Below are positions 23,431 to 33,734 of a DNA stretch of 64,000 bases, piece after piece. Under the pieces are notes generated by a model. The model saw nothing but the letters and a program-made list of their open reading frames with translations. It had not been told where the DNA came from and did no database searches. The translations under genes and the position numbers were made by a program. This stretch comes from Paraspadella gotoi. Lineage: Eukaryota > Chaetognatha. How positions within the stretch are numbered: the first letter of the stretch is position 1; the number at the start of each line of letters is the position of its first letter. The stretch spans positions 2,664,005 to 2,728,004 of the forward strand of contig CM119264.1 in the NCBI GenBank assembly GCA_051294375.1, read 5' to 3'.

Positions 23431-24084
23431 AGGCGTCAGCGGAGTGACGTTTTCTCGACGCGGAGTGAGAAGTGAAGGTGGCTGTGATGGGAGGGGGGGT
23501 GGTAGGTGGCGGTGAGAGGAGTGTAAGAGTTAGATTCTAAAAATATTACTAAATGAGATTGAATTCCTCAATCTCATTTGCATATAGTAGTAAATTACTT
23601 CAAGTTCGATTGATTTATGTACTGTTTTATTATTAAAAATGTGTTTAGATTTTACCTTGCTTTTTTTAACATTGTTCATTAGCTGAATTTATTCATAGAT
23701 GATTTTTATAATTGTTTTGATAGCATAATTATGACATTGATAATTGAGAGTTTATCTCTAGATTCTGACTATAGGAGTGTCGATGGGGAAGGCGAGTTTA
23801 GAACGGGGGGGGAGGCTGCTCGGAGAAGGCGAGGGGTTAGCACACCGAGAGAAGCAAGAAGGCAATAGTACTCTGCGGTGATTGATGTGTGACGGGAAAG
23901 GAAAGAGTTGGAGAAGGGGGGAGGCAAGGGGCGGGGGAAGTTGTGTGTGATGGTGTGGATTACGAAGGAGGAGGAGGAGGAGGAGTGGCTTTTGCTTTAT
24001 TGCTAATTTGTTACTTTCTTAGTTTCCCCATTTCTTTCCTTTCTTGGATGCTTTTTTTTTCATCATATCTGTAGTTCACCCAAA
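23431..24084. other. Intergenic sequence, no gene seen
   Basis: AT-rich with G-rich patches at 23484-23520 and 23800-24000. Contains a perfect hairpin at 23551-23579. Confidence 0.5.
23551..23579. other. Perfect 12-bp inverted repeat
   Basis: AAATGAGATTGA and TCAATCTCATTT are separated by ATTCC. Weaker pairing continues outside (ATTACT against AGTAGTAA). The right arm overlaps an ATGCAAAT octamer on the minus strand (23576-23583). Confidence 0.85.
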
Positions 24085-24328
24085 GCGTGACGCGGTGGCT
24101 CATTGAGTAAGGCCATCATCTTATGACCACGAGGTACCGGGTTCAATCCAAACTCGAGGACATTCGTCAACCGCCTTTGGAGCGTGGAAAACCCTCAAGC
24201 CTGGTTACAAGCCCATGGCTGCTAGAGGGCGTTAAAGAAGTTGAGGATAGTCATCTTCAGCCAACTTCGCGCTTTATCCACATATCCTTCTTTCTATCTT
24301 TCTCTCTGTCTCTCTCTCTATCTCTCAC
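24085..24328 (+). mobile_element. tRNA-derived SINE
   Basis: The head has RNA polymerase III internal promoter elements in the right order and spacing: an A-box-like TGGCTCATTGAGTAAGG at about 24097-24113 and a B box GGTTCAATCC at 24140-24149, inside a tRNA-like context (CACGAGGTACCGGGTTCAATCC region). A tRNA-unrelated body follows (about 24150-24290), ending in a TCTTTCTCTCTGTCTC tail merging with a CT repeat. The acceptor stem does not close, so it is not a functional tRNA gene. Such heads are the standard form of SINEs mobilised in trans by LINE machinery. No second full copy was seen in the window. Confidence 0.75.
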
Positions 24329-24493
24329 CCCCGCAAAAGTAACATTTGCAGAATTATTTTTTTCCTTTCGCATTTTTATCGCTGGACTGTTGTTCACAAA
24401 TTCTTTGTCCCTCGAGATTCAATGAAGAAGCGAAAGCAAATTTACGGTCGTAGTTCGTCTCTTTACTGCAGCAGACGAGATTCTTAACAGTTT

Positions 24494-24497
<4 letters not shown>

Positions 24498-24577
<80 letters not shown>
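24498..24577. repeat. (CT)n microsatellite
   Basis: Pure CT repeat of about 39 units. Confidence 0.97.
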
Positions 24578-24579
<2 letters not shown>

Positions 24580-24659
24580 GTATGTCTGCTTATGTATGAC
24601 TTTCTCTTTGACCTAAAAATGATTCGTTTTTAGCCCGATATTGCTAATGATCGTCTGCT

Positions 24660-24910
24660 GATGCTCCAGAAAAGATTTAGCCGATTCCCGGGAAAAGTTT
24701 TAGCCGATTCCTGCAAAAAAAATTTAGCCGATTCCCACTAAAAAATATTCAGACGAATCCCACAAAAATATTGAACCAATTCCCACGAAAAAAAATTAGC
24801 CAATTTCCAAAAAAAAACATACAGCCAATTCCCGCAAAAATATTTAGCCGATTTCCTCGAAAATATTTAGCCGATTCCCGCGAAAAGATTTAGCCGATTC
24901 CCGAGAAAGA
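24660..24910 (+). repeat. 21-24-bp minisatellite, about 11 copies
   Basis: Unit AAAGATTTAGCCGATTCCCG with variable A runs. Central copies are diverged (for example CAATTCCCAC), and the outer ones are close to consensus. Confidence 0.93.
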
Positions 24911-25369
24911 CGCGAAAAAGCAAAGAGATTTTTAACGATGCGGAAAAAAATGGTTTCGTCCGAAAAGTGATTTAGATTCTGGGTCTTGATCCAAAGTTAA
25001 GGAGATCAAGAGTCGAGAATAATAATCACTTTGCGTTTGCGGTTTCCATCGATCGTATCCCCATCTATAATGGATCAAACTAAGTCGCTCCAATGATCTC
25101 GCCAGCATTGCCACTCTGTTGAAAGGAAAGTTGTCGAAAGGAAATGTTGATAAAGTAGTCGTTTCAGATTTAAAGATTTCGAATTAACGTTCATATATTT
25201 AGATGTAATTCGTTCATGCTTGTAAAAAAAACAATAGTAACATTTGGTTTTTGAAATCTTCAAAAAGTTTTAAAAGGTCGTTTGATAAAACTTGTTCCCG
25301 TGATTTCAATTCCTCACCGTTTTTCATTCTTCAAACTGGAAATCCTTTTTACGGTCTACAATTTTTCTT
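24911..25369. other. Unassigned sequence, no gene seen
   Basis: Mixed composition; minus-strand frames at 24932-25114 and 25075-25263 are short and not recognised. Confidence 0.5.
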
Positions 25370-25451
25370 TCTCTCTCTCACTGTTCTTCTAACCTCCTCT
25401 TCTTCTTCTTCCTCTCTCTCTCTCTCTCTCTCTTCATCTCTCTACTCTCTG

Positions 25452-25488
<37 letters not shown>

Positions 25489-25612
25489 CTCTCTCCCTCT
25501 CTCTTCTTCTTTCCTCTCTATCTCTCTATCTCTCTATCTCTTCTTTCTCTCTCTATCTCTCTCTCTTTCTTCTCTCTATCTTCTCTCTTCTCTCTCTCTC
25601 TCTCTCTATCTA

Positions 25613-25645
<33 letters not shown>
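25370..25645. repeat. Imperfect CT-rich microsatellite
   Basis: CT repeats with TATC, TTC and ACT interruptions. Confidence 0.93.
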
Positions 25646-25721
25646 GAGATAACGATTAACGCAGAAGAAATCGTTCTTCTTGACCGTAGGATATTAGAAG
25701 AGGGTGGAATATTTATTTTAG

Positions 25722-25848
25722 NNNNNNNNNNNNNNNNNNNNNNNNNNNNNNNNNNNNNNNNNNNNNNNNNNNNNNNNNNNNNNNNNNNNNNNNNNNNNNN
25801 NNNNNNNNNNNNNNNNNNNNNNNNNNNNNNNNNNNNNNNNNNNNNNNN
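25722..25848. other. Assembly gap, 127 N
   Basis: Run of N. Its right edge falls inside a tandem repeat, so the repeat probably extends into the gap. Confidence 0.99.
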
Positions 25849-25985
25849 ACACTTTAGGCCACTCTCAACGGCACACTTTACGCCACTCTTAACGACACAC
25901 TTTACGCCACTCTCAAAGCCGTAATTTACGCCACTCTCAACCCCGCACTTTACGCCACTCTCAACGCCACGCTTTACGCTATCGT
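25849..25985 (-). repeat. 24-bp tandem repeat with an in-frame 8-residue period
   Basis: Unit CACACTTTACGCCACTCTCA plus ACGG, about 5.5 copies to the right of a gap. On the minus strand it reads as VESGVKCG repeats and stays open (26001 to the gap). Substitutions between units mostly keep the frame, but the unit length alone explains an open frame. Confidence 0.9.
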
Positions 25986-26340
25986 CGTCTCTTTCCGCCA
26001 CATTTGACTTCGACCAAAAATTTGCGTCGTTGATTCTCGAATGAAAAAGGAAATCGAAGATTTCGTCGATTTCAGTTCTAATTCTTCTTTTCTTTTCGGC
26101 CTGAAAATCAAAATTAAGTAAAATGTTGGATTTCCATAAGATATTAATTTATATATAATTTATATTTATATATAAATTATTTTGAGTCTCGTAATAAATT
26201 CATTAAAAATTGACCATAAAACTAATTTTTCTTTGATCGCATTTATTCTGGATTCTATTTGGTCAATTAGTCATTTTGCTAAAATTCTATTTTTAGTATT
26301 TAAATTTCTTTACATATACCGATCTTTATCTTTTAATTCT
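25986..26340. other. AT-rich sequence, no gene seen
   Basis: Contains a TATA-rich palindromic patch at about 26143-26178. Confidence 0.5.
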
Positions 26341-26562
26341 CTCTCTTTATCTCTCTCTCTCTCTCTCTCTCTCTNNNNNNNNNNNNNNNNNNNNNNNNNN
26401 NNNNNNNNNNNNNNNNNNNNNNNNNNNNNNNNNNNNNNNNNNNNNNNNNNNNNNNNNNNNNNNNNNNNNNNNNNNNNNNNNNNNNNNNNNNNNNNNNNNN
26501 NNNNNNNNNNNNNNNNNNNNNNNNNNNNNNNNNNNNNNNNNNNNNNNNNNNNNNNNNNNNNN

Positions 26563-26596
<34 letters not shown>
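26341..26596. repeat. (CT)n, 188-N gap, (GA)n
   Basis: CT repeat to 26374, N at 26375-26562, then GA repeat to 26596. The strand switch across the gap means the two sides cannot be one continuous microsatellite. Confidence 0.95.
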
Positions 26597-26598
<2 letters not shown>

Positions 26599-26930
26599 AT
26601 TCCTTCAATGTTGAGAGAAGCATTTCCATTTTCACAAAACTTGACTTCTCCATTCTTGGCTCATTGACCCGACGAATCACTGTGACATGATGAGACAGTG
26701 ATAGTCGGGAATTCACTCTCCCTCATCAACGAGGTGGAGCAAAACTCCACAAACTCACTGGATTTGATCGAAAAAAATCCTTATACAACGTGGAAAGAAA
26801 AAAGACGAAAAAAAAATACTTAATTTCAGAAAACACCATGAAAGTTACCCGAAAAAAAAAACGGTGAAAAATTTGTATAAGCTAACTATAATTTTACATT
26901 GTAAGTACGCAATCCAAATAAATTTTTTGG
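26597..26930. other. Unassigned sequence with two small hairpins
   Basis: CACTGT/ACAGTG at about 26679-26701 and GTGGAG/CTCCAC at about 26733-26749 can pair. No gene seen. Confidence 0.5.
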
Positions 26931-27126
26931 GAGAGAGAGANNNNNNNNNNNNNNNNNNNNNNNNNNNNNNNNNNNNNNNNNNNNNNNNNNNNNNNNNNNN
27001 NNNNNNNNNNNNNNNNNNNNNNNNNNNNNNNNNNNNNNNNNNNNNNNNNNNNNNNNNNNNNNNNNNNNNNNNNNNNNNNNNNNNNNNNNNNNNNNNNNNN
27101 NNNNNNNNNNNNNNNNNNNNNNNNNN

Positions 27127-27158
<32 letters not shown>
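26931..27158. repeat. (GA)n with a 186-N gap
   Basis: GA repeat either side of N at 26941-27126. Confidence 0.95.
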
Positions 27159-27160
<2 letters not shown>

Positions 27161-27399
27161 CTAACTTGTTAAGATCGAAAGGTAATTCTGGTAGTCAAGA
27201 AAAGCGGATTACGTCCCAAAGATGGAAAGATAACAAAAACGGTAATTACAATGTGTTGCGCGGCAGAGACTTTATTTTCACGAGTATTTTTTTTTGATCA
27301 GATGATATGACATGACATGACATGGAAAAAAAACTTTCCGTAGGTATGCACTGCATCGAAATTCCGTCTTTTATTCCTTAAAGTTTTAGGATTTCCTGA
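27159..27399. other. Unassigned sequence, no gene seen
   Basis: Includes three tandem GACAT units (ATGACATGACATGACATGG) at about 27307-27324. Confidence 0.5.
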
Positions 27400-27600
27400 A
27401 GGTGGCGCTATAAGTCACTTAAATTTGAGGTTTTTTCCGTCTTAACAAATGAGCAACCAACTATAGGCGAATTATATGCATTTTTAGGATAAGTGGGACA
27501 GACCGACGGACAGACATACTGACCGACAGACAGATTTAGACAGACAGACCGACCGAAAAGTGACCCTTTTATGAGAGGTTGCTTCCGCGAGAAGAAAGTG
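27400..27600 (-). mobile_element. Dispersed (GTCY)n element, minus orientation
   Basis: Read on the minus strand: CTCGCGGAAGCAACCTCTCA, then AAAAGGGTCACTTTTCGGTC, a GGTC/TGTC tetranucleotide tract, CCCACTTATC, and CATATAATTCGCCTATAG followed by TTGGTTGCTCATT. The same blocks in the same order occur at 60990-61150 (R2, plus strand) and, degraded, at 51555-51740 (R1). Microsatellite-bearing elements with GTCY cores are known among non-autonomous Helitron-like (mini-me, HINE) families; membership here is inferred. Confidence 0.6.
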
Positions 27601-27906
27601 AGAAATACAATGATAGAAAAAAAAAAAAAAAAAACAAATGATAAGGAAAAGTGGAGAGGGATTAATCGCAAGAGAAAAAATATAGAGAGCAAAACTTTCT
27701 ATCAGTTACTCATTTTTATCTATTACCATTGTGCCGACTTTAATCATAACTAACATTAAATATATATCTTCTATACACGCCGGCATCCAATATACTTTTC
27801 CTCGAGACGTTTAATATACCATTCCTTATTTAGAACGAAAAAAAAAAAACAATAATAAAGAAAAAATAATAATAATCGAAAAGAAAAAAAAGAATAAAAA
27901 TAGAGA
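27601..27906. other. AT-rich sequence, no gene seen
   Basis: Long A runs; nothing supported. Confidence 0.55.
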
Positions 27907-28665
27907 TTGGGAAAAGACGGAAAGAAGATTGGGGAAGAGGGAGGAAAGAAAAGATTGGGTTAAAGAAAAAGAGAAGTTTTGGGGTAATAGGAAAGAAAGA
28001 TTTGGGGAAGAAGGAAAAAAGAATTGGGGAAGTGAAAGAAAGATTGGGGAAAGAGAGGAAAGAAGATTTGGGAAGAGAGGAAAGAAGATTGGGGAAAAGA
28101 GAGAAAGAAGATTTTGGGAAGAGAGGAAAGAAGTATTTGGGAAAAGTAAAGAAAAAGATTGGGGAAAAGAGAGGAAAGAAGATTGGGGAAGAGAGGAGAA
28201 GGAAGATTGGGGAAGAGAAGGAAAGAAGATTGGGGAAAAGAGAAAGAAGATTTGGAAAGAGAGGAAAGAAGATTGGGAGAAATAGGAAAGAAGATTGGGG
28301 AAAAGAGGAAAAGAAGATTGGGGAAGAGAGGAAAGAAGATTGGGAAGAAAGGAAAGAAGATTGGGGAAAAGAGGAAGAAAGATTGGGGAAGAGAGGAAAG
28401 AAATTGGGAAGAGAGGAAGAAGATTGGGGAAGAAAGGAAAGAAATTGGGAAAAGAGGAAAAGATTGGGGAAGAGAGGAAAGAAGATTGGGGAAGAACGAG
28501 GAAAGAAGAATTGGGAAAAGAGGAAAAGAAGATTGGGGCAGAAGAGAATTTGGGAAAGAAGGTAGATTGGGGAAAGAGAGGAAAGAGAGATTGGGGAAGA
28601 AAGGAATAGAAGATTGGGAGAGGAAAGAGGAAGATTGGGGAAGAGAGGAAAGAAGATTGGGGAAA
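27907..28665 (+). repeat. 22-bp minisatellite, about 34 copies
   Basis: Unit GATTGGGGAAGAGAGGAAAG plus AA, with frequent one-base indels. The unit has no stop codon on either strand, so long frames (284 residues on the minus strand and several on the plus strand) are open by construction and are not genes. The inverted counterpart is at about 43946-44343. Confidence 0.95.
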
Positions 28666-28929
28666 AAAAAAATGATGGCATCACCGAAAAATATCGAGTT
28701 AAAAATAGAAAAAGTAAAAATGAAAAAGCTAAGTGCTAAGAAAATAGTGGATAATGCTATTCGTTAAAAATATATCAATAGTTAAGAAAATATCAATAGT
28801 TTAAAATGAATTAATAGTTAGGAATATGTAATATGTATTATAACTTAGTGGAGCATTTCGTTCGAGTTCAAAATGTTAGCGCAGGGATAGAAGAAACTTA
28901 GAGAAGCTCTGAAATCATATTAAACCCTA

Positions 28930-29045
28930 AACAGTAAACAGTCTGGGTAATCCCAAACAGTGTAGGTTCTCATCCAAAACTGTCTAGGTCCTCATCCCAA
29001 ATAGTCTAGGTCCTCATCCCAAACAGTCTTAGGCCTCATCCCTCC
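28930..29045 (-). repeat. 22-bp tandem repeat, four to five copies
   Basis: On the minus strand the unit is CTGTTTGGGATGAGGACCTA. The plus-strand counterpart lies at 43560-43660. Confidence 0.9.
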
Positions 29046-29129
29046 AGAGTCTTGACCCCGGATGAAAGGTCGCGAATGGGATTCTCGATCAGGACGACTT
29101 CGTGGGCCGAAGGAGGCGAAGGAAGCGGA

Positions 29130-29300
29130 GGACAATCCGTGGAGGAAAGGGAGGAAAGGAAAGGAAGATAGGGAGGAAAGGAAGAAAGGTGAGAAAGGGA
29201 GGAATGGAAGGGAGGATAGGGAGGAAAGGAAGGGAGAAAAGGAAGGGAAGATAGGGAGGAAAGGAAGGGAGAAAAGGAAGGGAGGAAAGGAAGGAAGGTG
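29130..29300 (+). repeat. Purine-only tandem repeat (GGAAAGGAAGGGA type)
   Basis: Imperfect 12-17-bp units of G and A only. The inverted counterpart is the pyrimidine tract at 43285-43445. Confidence 0.9.
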
Positions 29301-29414
29301 AAAAAAGAGGTAACTGAAAAAAACTTAAGTAAAGATAGGGAATGAAATAAAATGGAGAAAGAATAAAAGAAGAAAACTGAAATTTCAGGAAAAATAATAA
29401 AAGAAAAGAGAGAT

Positions 29415-29419
<5 letters not shown>

Positions 29420-29475
<56 letters not shown>

Positions 29476-29510
29476 TAGAGAAAGAGAGAGAGAGAGAGAG
29501 GGAGAGAGAG
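29420..29510. repeat. (GA)n microsatellite
   Basis: GA repeat with AAAG and GATA interruptions; counterpart (CT)n at 43072-43172. Confidence 0.95.
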
Positions 29511-29694
29511 CAACATCACTTTTTTTCGTCACTGTTTTTCTCGATCGACAACCGTAAAAAATGATCCCTAAAAAGTGATTTATCAATTTTTTGGTAAACT
29601 TTTTCCCTTATTTTTTTTATTGTTGTCATTAACACAATAAAATAAATCATAAATCCTTAGCCAATCACCTCACCACTCACCACTCACCACTCAC

Positions 29695-29918
29695 CAAAAC
29701 CCGATTGAAACGAATTCCTTTATCTTCACATCTTTGTCGTTGTTGTCGTCGTTGTCGTCGTTGTTCCATTTCGCTTCAACTTCGGTATGCATAACCCACT
29801 CAAGGGACATCGAAAGTCGATGACGACAACCGAGGAAAGAGTGTGACGACGAACAGGAGTGGAGTGTGAAATACAGGGGGATTCGACTAACAGGAGTGGC
29901 GTTAAAAAATAAGTTCAT
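29695..29918 (-). CDS. Candidate exon, 74 codons, unknown protein
   Basis: Not recognised. On the minus strand an ATG at 29918-29916 opens MNLFFNATPVSRIPLYFTLH..., with four to five cysteines in the first half and an acidic asparagine/aspartate run near the end, then DVKIKEFVSIGF. The segment ends at a donor-like GGTTTTG|GTGAGTGG (exon end 29695), phase 2. The inverted copy (plus 42663-42888) keeps ATG and donor but has indels that break the frame. A repeated CACCACTC motif overlaps the donor (29669-29694), so the GTGAGT may come from that repeat. Confidence 0.28.
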
Positions 29919-30111
29919 GACGGACAAGAGTGCACCGAGTGCAGTGAGAAAGATGAAATGAGTGGCGAGAACGTGAATTATTGAGTGTGACTGACTGGAG
30001 TGGAGTGAGGAACCCCTCGGGTGAGACGAACCGTAGTGGATTTATTTAGTTAATCTTCACCGAACGATTTGAGTGATCTTGTGGCGATATATTCAAACCG
30101 CTTCACATCCG

Positions 30112-30342
30112 TCATTGTTCTGCCAATCCCATTGGCTCAGAGAGGGAACGCACCATCCCAGCCGTTGTGTTCCACTGTCCTAATGACTTCCCTCTGCGTT
30201 GACAAAGCGACACCGCCCCAGGGTAACCGCTGGATAGGTCACTGAGGGTCGGAAGCCCCCAAAGCCAACAGTGAGATGGCCCATCCCAATGGGCATCCCA
30301 GGCAGCCAAGCTCTTGCTATAATCTTTAAATATTTGCTTCAT
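30112..30342 (-). CDS. Candidate ORF, 76 residues, unknown function
   Basis: Not recognised. Minus-strand ATG at 30342 (context CGAAAAATGA) to TGA near 30112. The product begins MKQIFKDYSKS, then an unusual tryptophan/glycine/proline-rich stretch (AWDAHWDGPSHCWLWGLP) and a basic patch QRRGKSLGQ. It has no simple-sequence content. The DNA is well conserved in the inverted copy (plus 42243-42470), but indels break the frame there. It could be an exon or part of a dispersed repeat. Confidence 0.25.
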   Translation of the reverse strand: MKQIFKDYSKSLAAWDAHWDGPSHCWLWGLPTLSDLSSGYPGAVSLCQRRGKSLGQWNTTAGMVRSLSEPMGLAEQ

Positions 30343-30454
30343 TTTTCGAGTTTAGGTTTATAAGCAGAAATTTTGGAAAAGTTTTAACTTTTTTCGCACG
30401 ACGGATTTTCTCTCAAAAAAAAAATTACCGGCCTGAATCTCGTCAGTTAAGGAC

Positions 30455-30550
30455 TCGAGTAATTATTATTACTACTACTACTATTACTACTACTACAATT
30501 ACTACTATTACTACTAATACTTCTTCTACTACTACTAATACTACTACTAA
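30455..30550. repeat. (ACT/ATT) trinucleotide tract
   Basis: Imperfect ACT and ATT triplets; counterpart at 42030-42118. Confidence 0.93.
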
Positions 30551-30939
30551 TACTTTGGGATCATAGATCGAAACTAAATGTATGACAAGAAATGACAATA
30601 AATGACAAGTGAATCGCTCGACCGAAGAAGAAATCAGTCGTCCCGTTAAGTAAAAATCGGTGAGCCTGTGATTGAGTGAAAAGCGGCGATCGGGTGACAG
30701 CGACAACGTGAATGTTCACTGAGGTAGAAAATTGGGGGGGGGAAGTGAAATGGTCATTCGAGGGACTGACTGACTGACAAGGTAGACAGACGTTAAGCGC
30801 TAATGTTGTGTAGTTTTTAAATTGACAACTGGCAAAGATGATAGGAAAATATAAACCTGTGATGATACTTGGTATTATTGCAAAATGACAAATGTGATTA
30901 ATATTTAAACCAGTGGCTGCGGCAATACATGTAAATCGC

Positions 30940-31060
30940 CAAAATGGCAACTGAGAATGGCGGAATAGATAAAATGGAAAAATGGCAGCTGAAAATGGAT
31001 TCATGGATAAAATGGCAAAATGGAGGCATGGATAAAATGGCAAAATGGCAGCTGGTCAAG
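30940..31060 (+). repeat. GGATAAAATGGCAAAATGG-type tandem repeat
   Basis: Units of about 30 bp with CAGCTG interruptions; counterpart at 41530-41650. Confidence 0.85.
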
Positions 31061-31147
31061 TGGCCAAATGGAATCTTCGACGTCAGGAACAGAATTGGGG
31101 AGACTCAATTTTCCTCTCACCTTCATTCGAGTAGACAAGCGAGAGAG

Positions 31148-31275
<128 letters not shown>

Positions 31276-31631
31276 GTTCGACAAAGGAGGAAATTTTGGC
31301 CGGAGAAAATTGAGAATTTGGGTGAAAAGGAAAAGCAAAAGAAAATAGAGAAAAGAATAAGGAAAAAGAAAGGAAAGGGAAAGAAGGGATAAGGAATAAA
31401 GGGAGATAGGAAAAGGAAAGAAAAGATAAGGAATAAAAGGAGATAGAAAAAAAAAAGAAGAGATAATTCTTTTGCCATTTCATTTACTGCGCCATTTTAA
31501 TCAATGTCGTATCATTTACCCTTCCATTTAATTCACTGTGCTGTTTTAATCACTCTCCCATCTCACTCACTCTGCCTTCTCATTCACTCTTCCATCTCAT
31601 TCACTCCGCAATTTCATCTTGACCTCCTCAG

Positions 31632-31753
31632 GGTCACCCGAGAAGCTCGATGAAGGCAAAATCACCGCGGACGACTCCGCCCCCCTACCCTTCCGTCCAC
31701 CACTGCCGCCCCCTCCCGTCCGAGTTGATGTAAAACGACGAAAAAGTTTAGGG
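31632..31753 (+). CDS. Candidate internal exon, 40 codons
   Basis: Not recognised. CTTGACCTCCTCAG forms an acceptor ending at 31631 and TTAGGG|GTGAGA a donor after 31753. The frame open through both ends encodes SPEKLDEGKITADDSAPLPF, then a proline run and RVDVKRRKSLG, a composition typical of a disordered, basic-ended linker. The exon would start in phase 1 and end in phase 0. The inverted copy (minus, 40915-40997) keeps both splice-like ends but has lost about 40 bases and the frame. A GC-balanced patch in repeat-rich DNA supports coding, but the length is too short for certainty. Confidence 0.38.
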
Positions 31754-32079
31754 GTGAGATTTTCCTTTGAGGATCCTCAATTCTCTTCATGCGAGTATTC
31801 TACTTGGACTGGAGCAGCTGTTCTCGCTGCGTTCGCCAGTAGTACTGATTCCGCTTAGCTGGTAACAGATATCCCTGCTGGTTCCTTCGCGCCTAGCTGT
31901 TCCCTGTCTGTTTGTCTGCGGTTCCACTCCTGTTTCTCTGCCGGTACCAGTGTTTCTCGCAGCACTGAGTCAATGGCGAATCCAAGAGGGCAAACAAAGA
32001 GGTAGGGAAGATTTATGCCACTGTCGATGATTTTCGTTTTCGTGTCTATTCTTTTCGTGAAATTGCTCCCGTTATTCTC

Positions 32080-32128
32080 CTTGGCATACCTTTGGCACAT
32101 ACCTTTGGCACATACCTTTGGCACTTAT
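32080..32128 (+). repeat. 14-bp repeat CATACCTTTGGCA, three to four copies
   Basis: Counterpart GTATGTGCAAAG at 40586-40618 on the inverted arm. Confidence 0.85.
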
Positions 32129-32454
32129 CTTTTATCATTCTCATTGCCCTGTTTCCTTGACTTATACCCCCATCTTACTCCCCCCCCCCAGTTTGTCTGC
32201 CCCGCTTAACTTCCCCCCCACCTGAAATTTTTCTCGATGGAGAAACGAAATTCGAAACTGGAATCATAACGTGAAATATTTTCACGAGTCACGCGCAGTC
32301 GCGCTATTCTCACATCTCCCGCGATTAAATCGGGTGACACTTTTATCCAATCAATTTCTTAGCTTCGCGCTAAAATCTTGACTTGACATGATCACGGTTC
32401 TCTATTATGCTTTGACTTAAATCGAACTAATAAACTAGACTGTGAGAAAGTCTT

Positions 32455-32600
32455 GATTGAAAGCTTACAGGGTCATGCTATGCCATTATCTCGTAAGGCC
32501 TTATCCCAGCCATAGCCCGGCCAAAGTCAGGGGCAAGATGGCTTATTTCTTAAACGAATGAATAATTTTTATATCGGTTCTACGAATTTCATTAAGAAGC
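32455..32600 (+). repeat. Conserved element X, copy 1
   Basis: The core CTATGCCATTATCTCGTAAG with its GATTGAAAGCTTACAGGGTC lead-in resembles 33735-33860 in order and spacing (see findings). The inverted copy is at about 40139-40265. Confidence 0.55.
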
Positions 32601-32754
32601 TTCGTCGTTTTCGACTCTTCCCTCCGATCGATCGGTAAAAAATACCCACCGTCGACTTTGACGACTCTGGGAAGCTCAAAGCGGCAGCCGCCGCCGCCGC
32701 CATCAGCAGCAGCAGCAGCATCGACCCCGACGACGCTTCTTTTATGACGCTCAT
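32569..32754 (-). CDS. Candidate small ORF with a signal-peptide-like N-terminus
   Basis: Not recognised. True ATG at 32754-32752, 61 residues. The start MSVIKEASSGSMLLLLLM followed by seven or more alanines has the charged n-region and hydrophobic h-region of a signal peptide or anchor. The inverted copy (plus 39954-40115, 53 residues) keeps the same start but diverges after the alanine run by frameshift, so the C-terminal part is unreliable. The hydrophobic run is coded by CTG and GCG trinucleotide repeats, so it may be a repeat artefact. No splice partner was found. Confidence 0.28.
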   Translation of the reverse strand: MSVIKEASSGSMLLLLLMAAAAAAALSFPESSKSTVGIFYRSIGGKSRKRRSFLMKFVEPI

Positions 32755-32869
32755 ATCCTCTTTAACCCTTCGACCTCCGCAAAGCCGAGCGACCTCGTCT
32801 TTTTGGGTTTCGTTTCTTTAGTTTGTATGTTGGTTATTCTTCACTTCGTTCGTTGGTTCGTTCAATAGT

Positions 32870-32960
32870 TTATTCATAAGTTCGTACTTTATTTTGTCAC
32901 TTTGTTCGTTCGNNNNNNNNNNNNNNNNNNNNNNNNNTTCGTTCGTTCGTTCGTTCGTTG
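32870..32960. repeat. (GTTC)n microsatellite with a 25-N gap at 32913-32937
   Basis: GTTC units flank exactly 25 N. The intact counterpart (GAAC)n is at 39713-39800, showing the missing part is more of the same repeat. Confidence 0.95.
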
Positions 32961-33197
32961 ATCGTTTCGTGTAGTTATTCAAGTTCGTGTACTTTTTGTA
33001 TTTTCGTTCGTTCGCTTCGTCGTCGTACTCGTTCGTTGTCGTTTTCGTTCTCTTGTATCTTCGTTCGTTCGGGATTATTCTTTCTTTTCTGTTCATGGTT
33101 CGTTCTCTCCAAACACATTTTTTCCACTTTCCTATCTGCGTCGACTGACGAGGAACATTTTTTTCGGGTCGAGTTTGGCCTTGGGGAATCCAGGGTT

Positions 33198-33379
33198 GGG
33201 GAGTAGAGAGAGAGGAGAGAGAGGAGAGAGAGAGAGAGGGTGAGAGAGAGAGAAGAGAGCAGAGAGAGAGAGGTAGAGCAGAGAGAGAGAGAGAGACAAG
33301 AATTTGTGTCGCTTCCATATTGTGATGTGACAACGACCTGCACTTTGTCTTTCGCTCTACTCTCTCCTCTCTCTTCTCT

Positions 33380-33422
<43 letters not shown>

Positions 33423-33446
33423 CTCTCTCTCTCTCTCTCTCTCTCT
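33198..33446. repeat. (GA)n, 55-bp spacer, (CT)n foldback
   Basis: GA-rich 33198-33298 and CT-rich 33356-33446 can pair around a complex spacer containing TGTGACAACG. The inverted arm has the same layout at 39364-39475 and 39525-39601. Confidence 0.85.
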
Positions 33447-33734
33447 TTTACCTAACCTCACGTCGTTCCCACGGATTCCCGACCCATTTGATTCCCTTTC
33501 TCCTCCGGGTTCGCATTTGTCGCCCTCGACGCTTTGACCTCCTGACCGGGTCTTCTCAACCTTCCTTCGCTTGACTCACCTTTTCCTCACATAAGCACAG
33601 ATCGGTCGCATCCAAAGAATCTCCCTTTTTTCATTTTTATTTCGCTTTTTTAATATTTAATTTCCCCACCGATGAGATTCATCGAATTATATATTGTTTA
33701 TATATTATATTATATATTATATGTTTATTCATTA

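Noticed and set aside
24085-24160. tRNA gene
   Set aside because: Internal promoter boxes are present but the acceptor stem does not pair and a SINE body follows, so it is a SINE head.
24660-24910. CRISPR-like array
   Set aside because: Units differ throughout and there is no repeat/spacer alternation; it is a minisatellite in a eukaryotic context.
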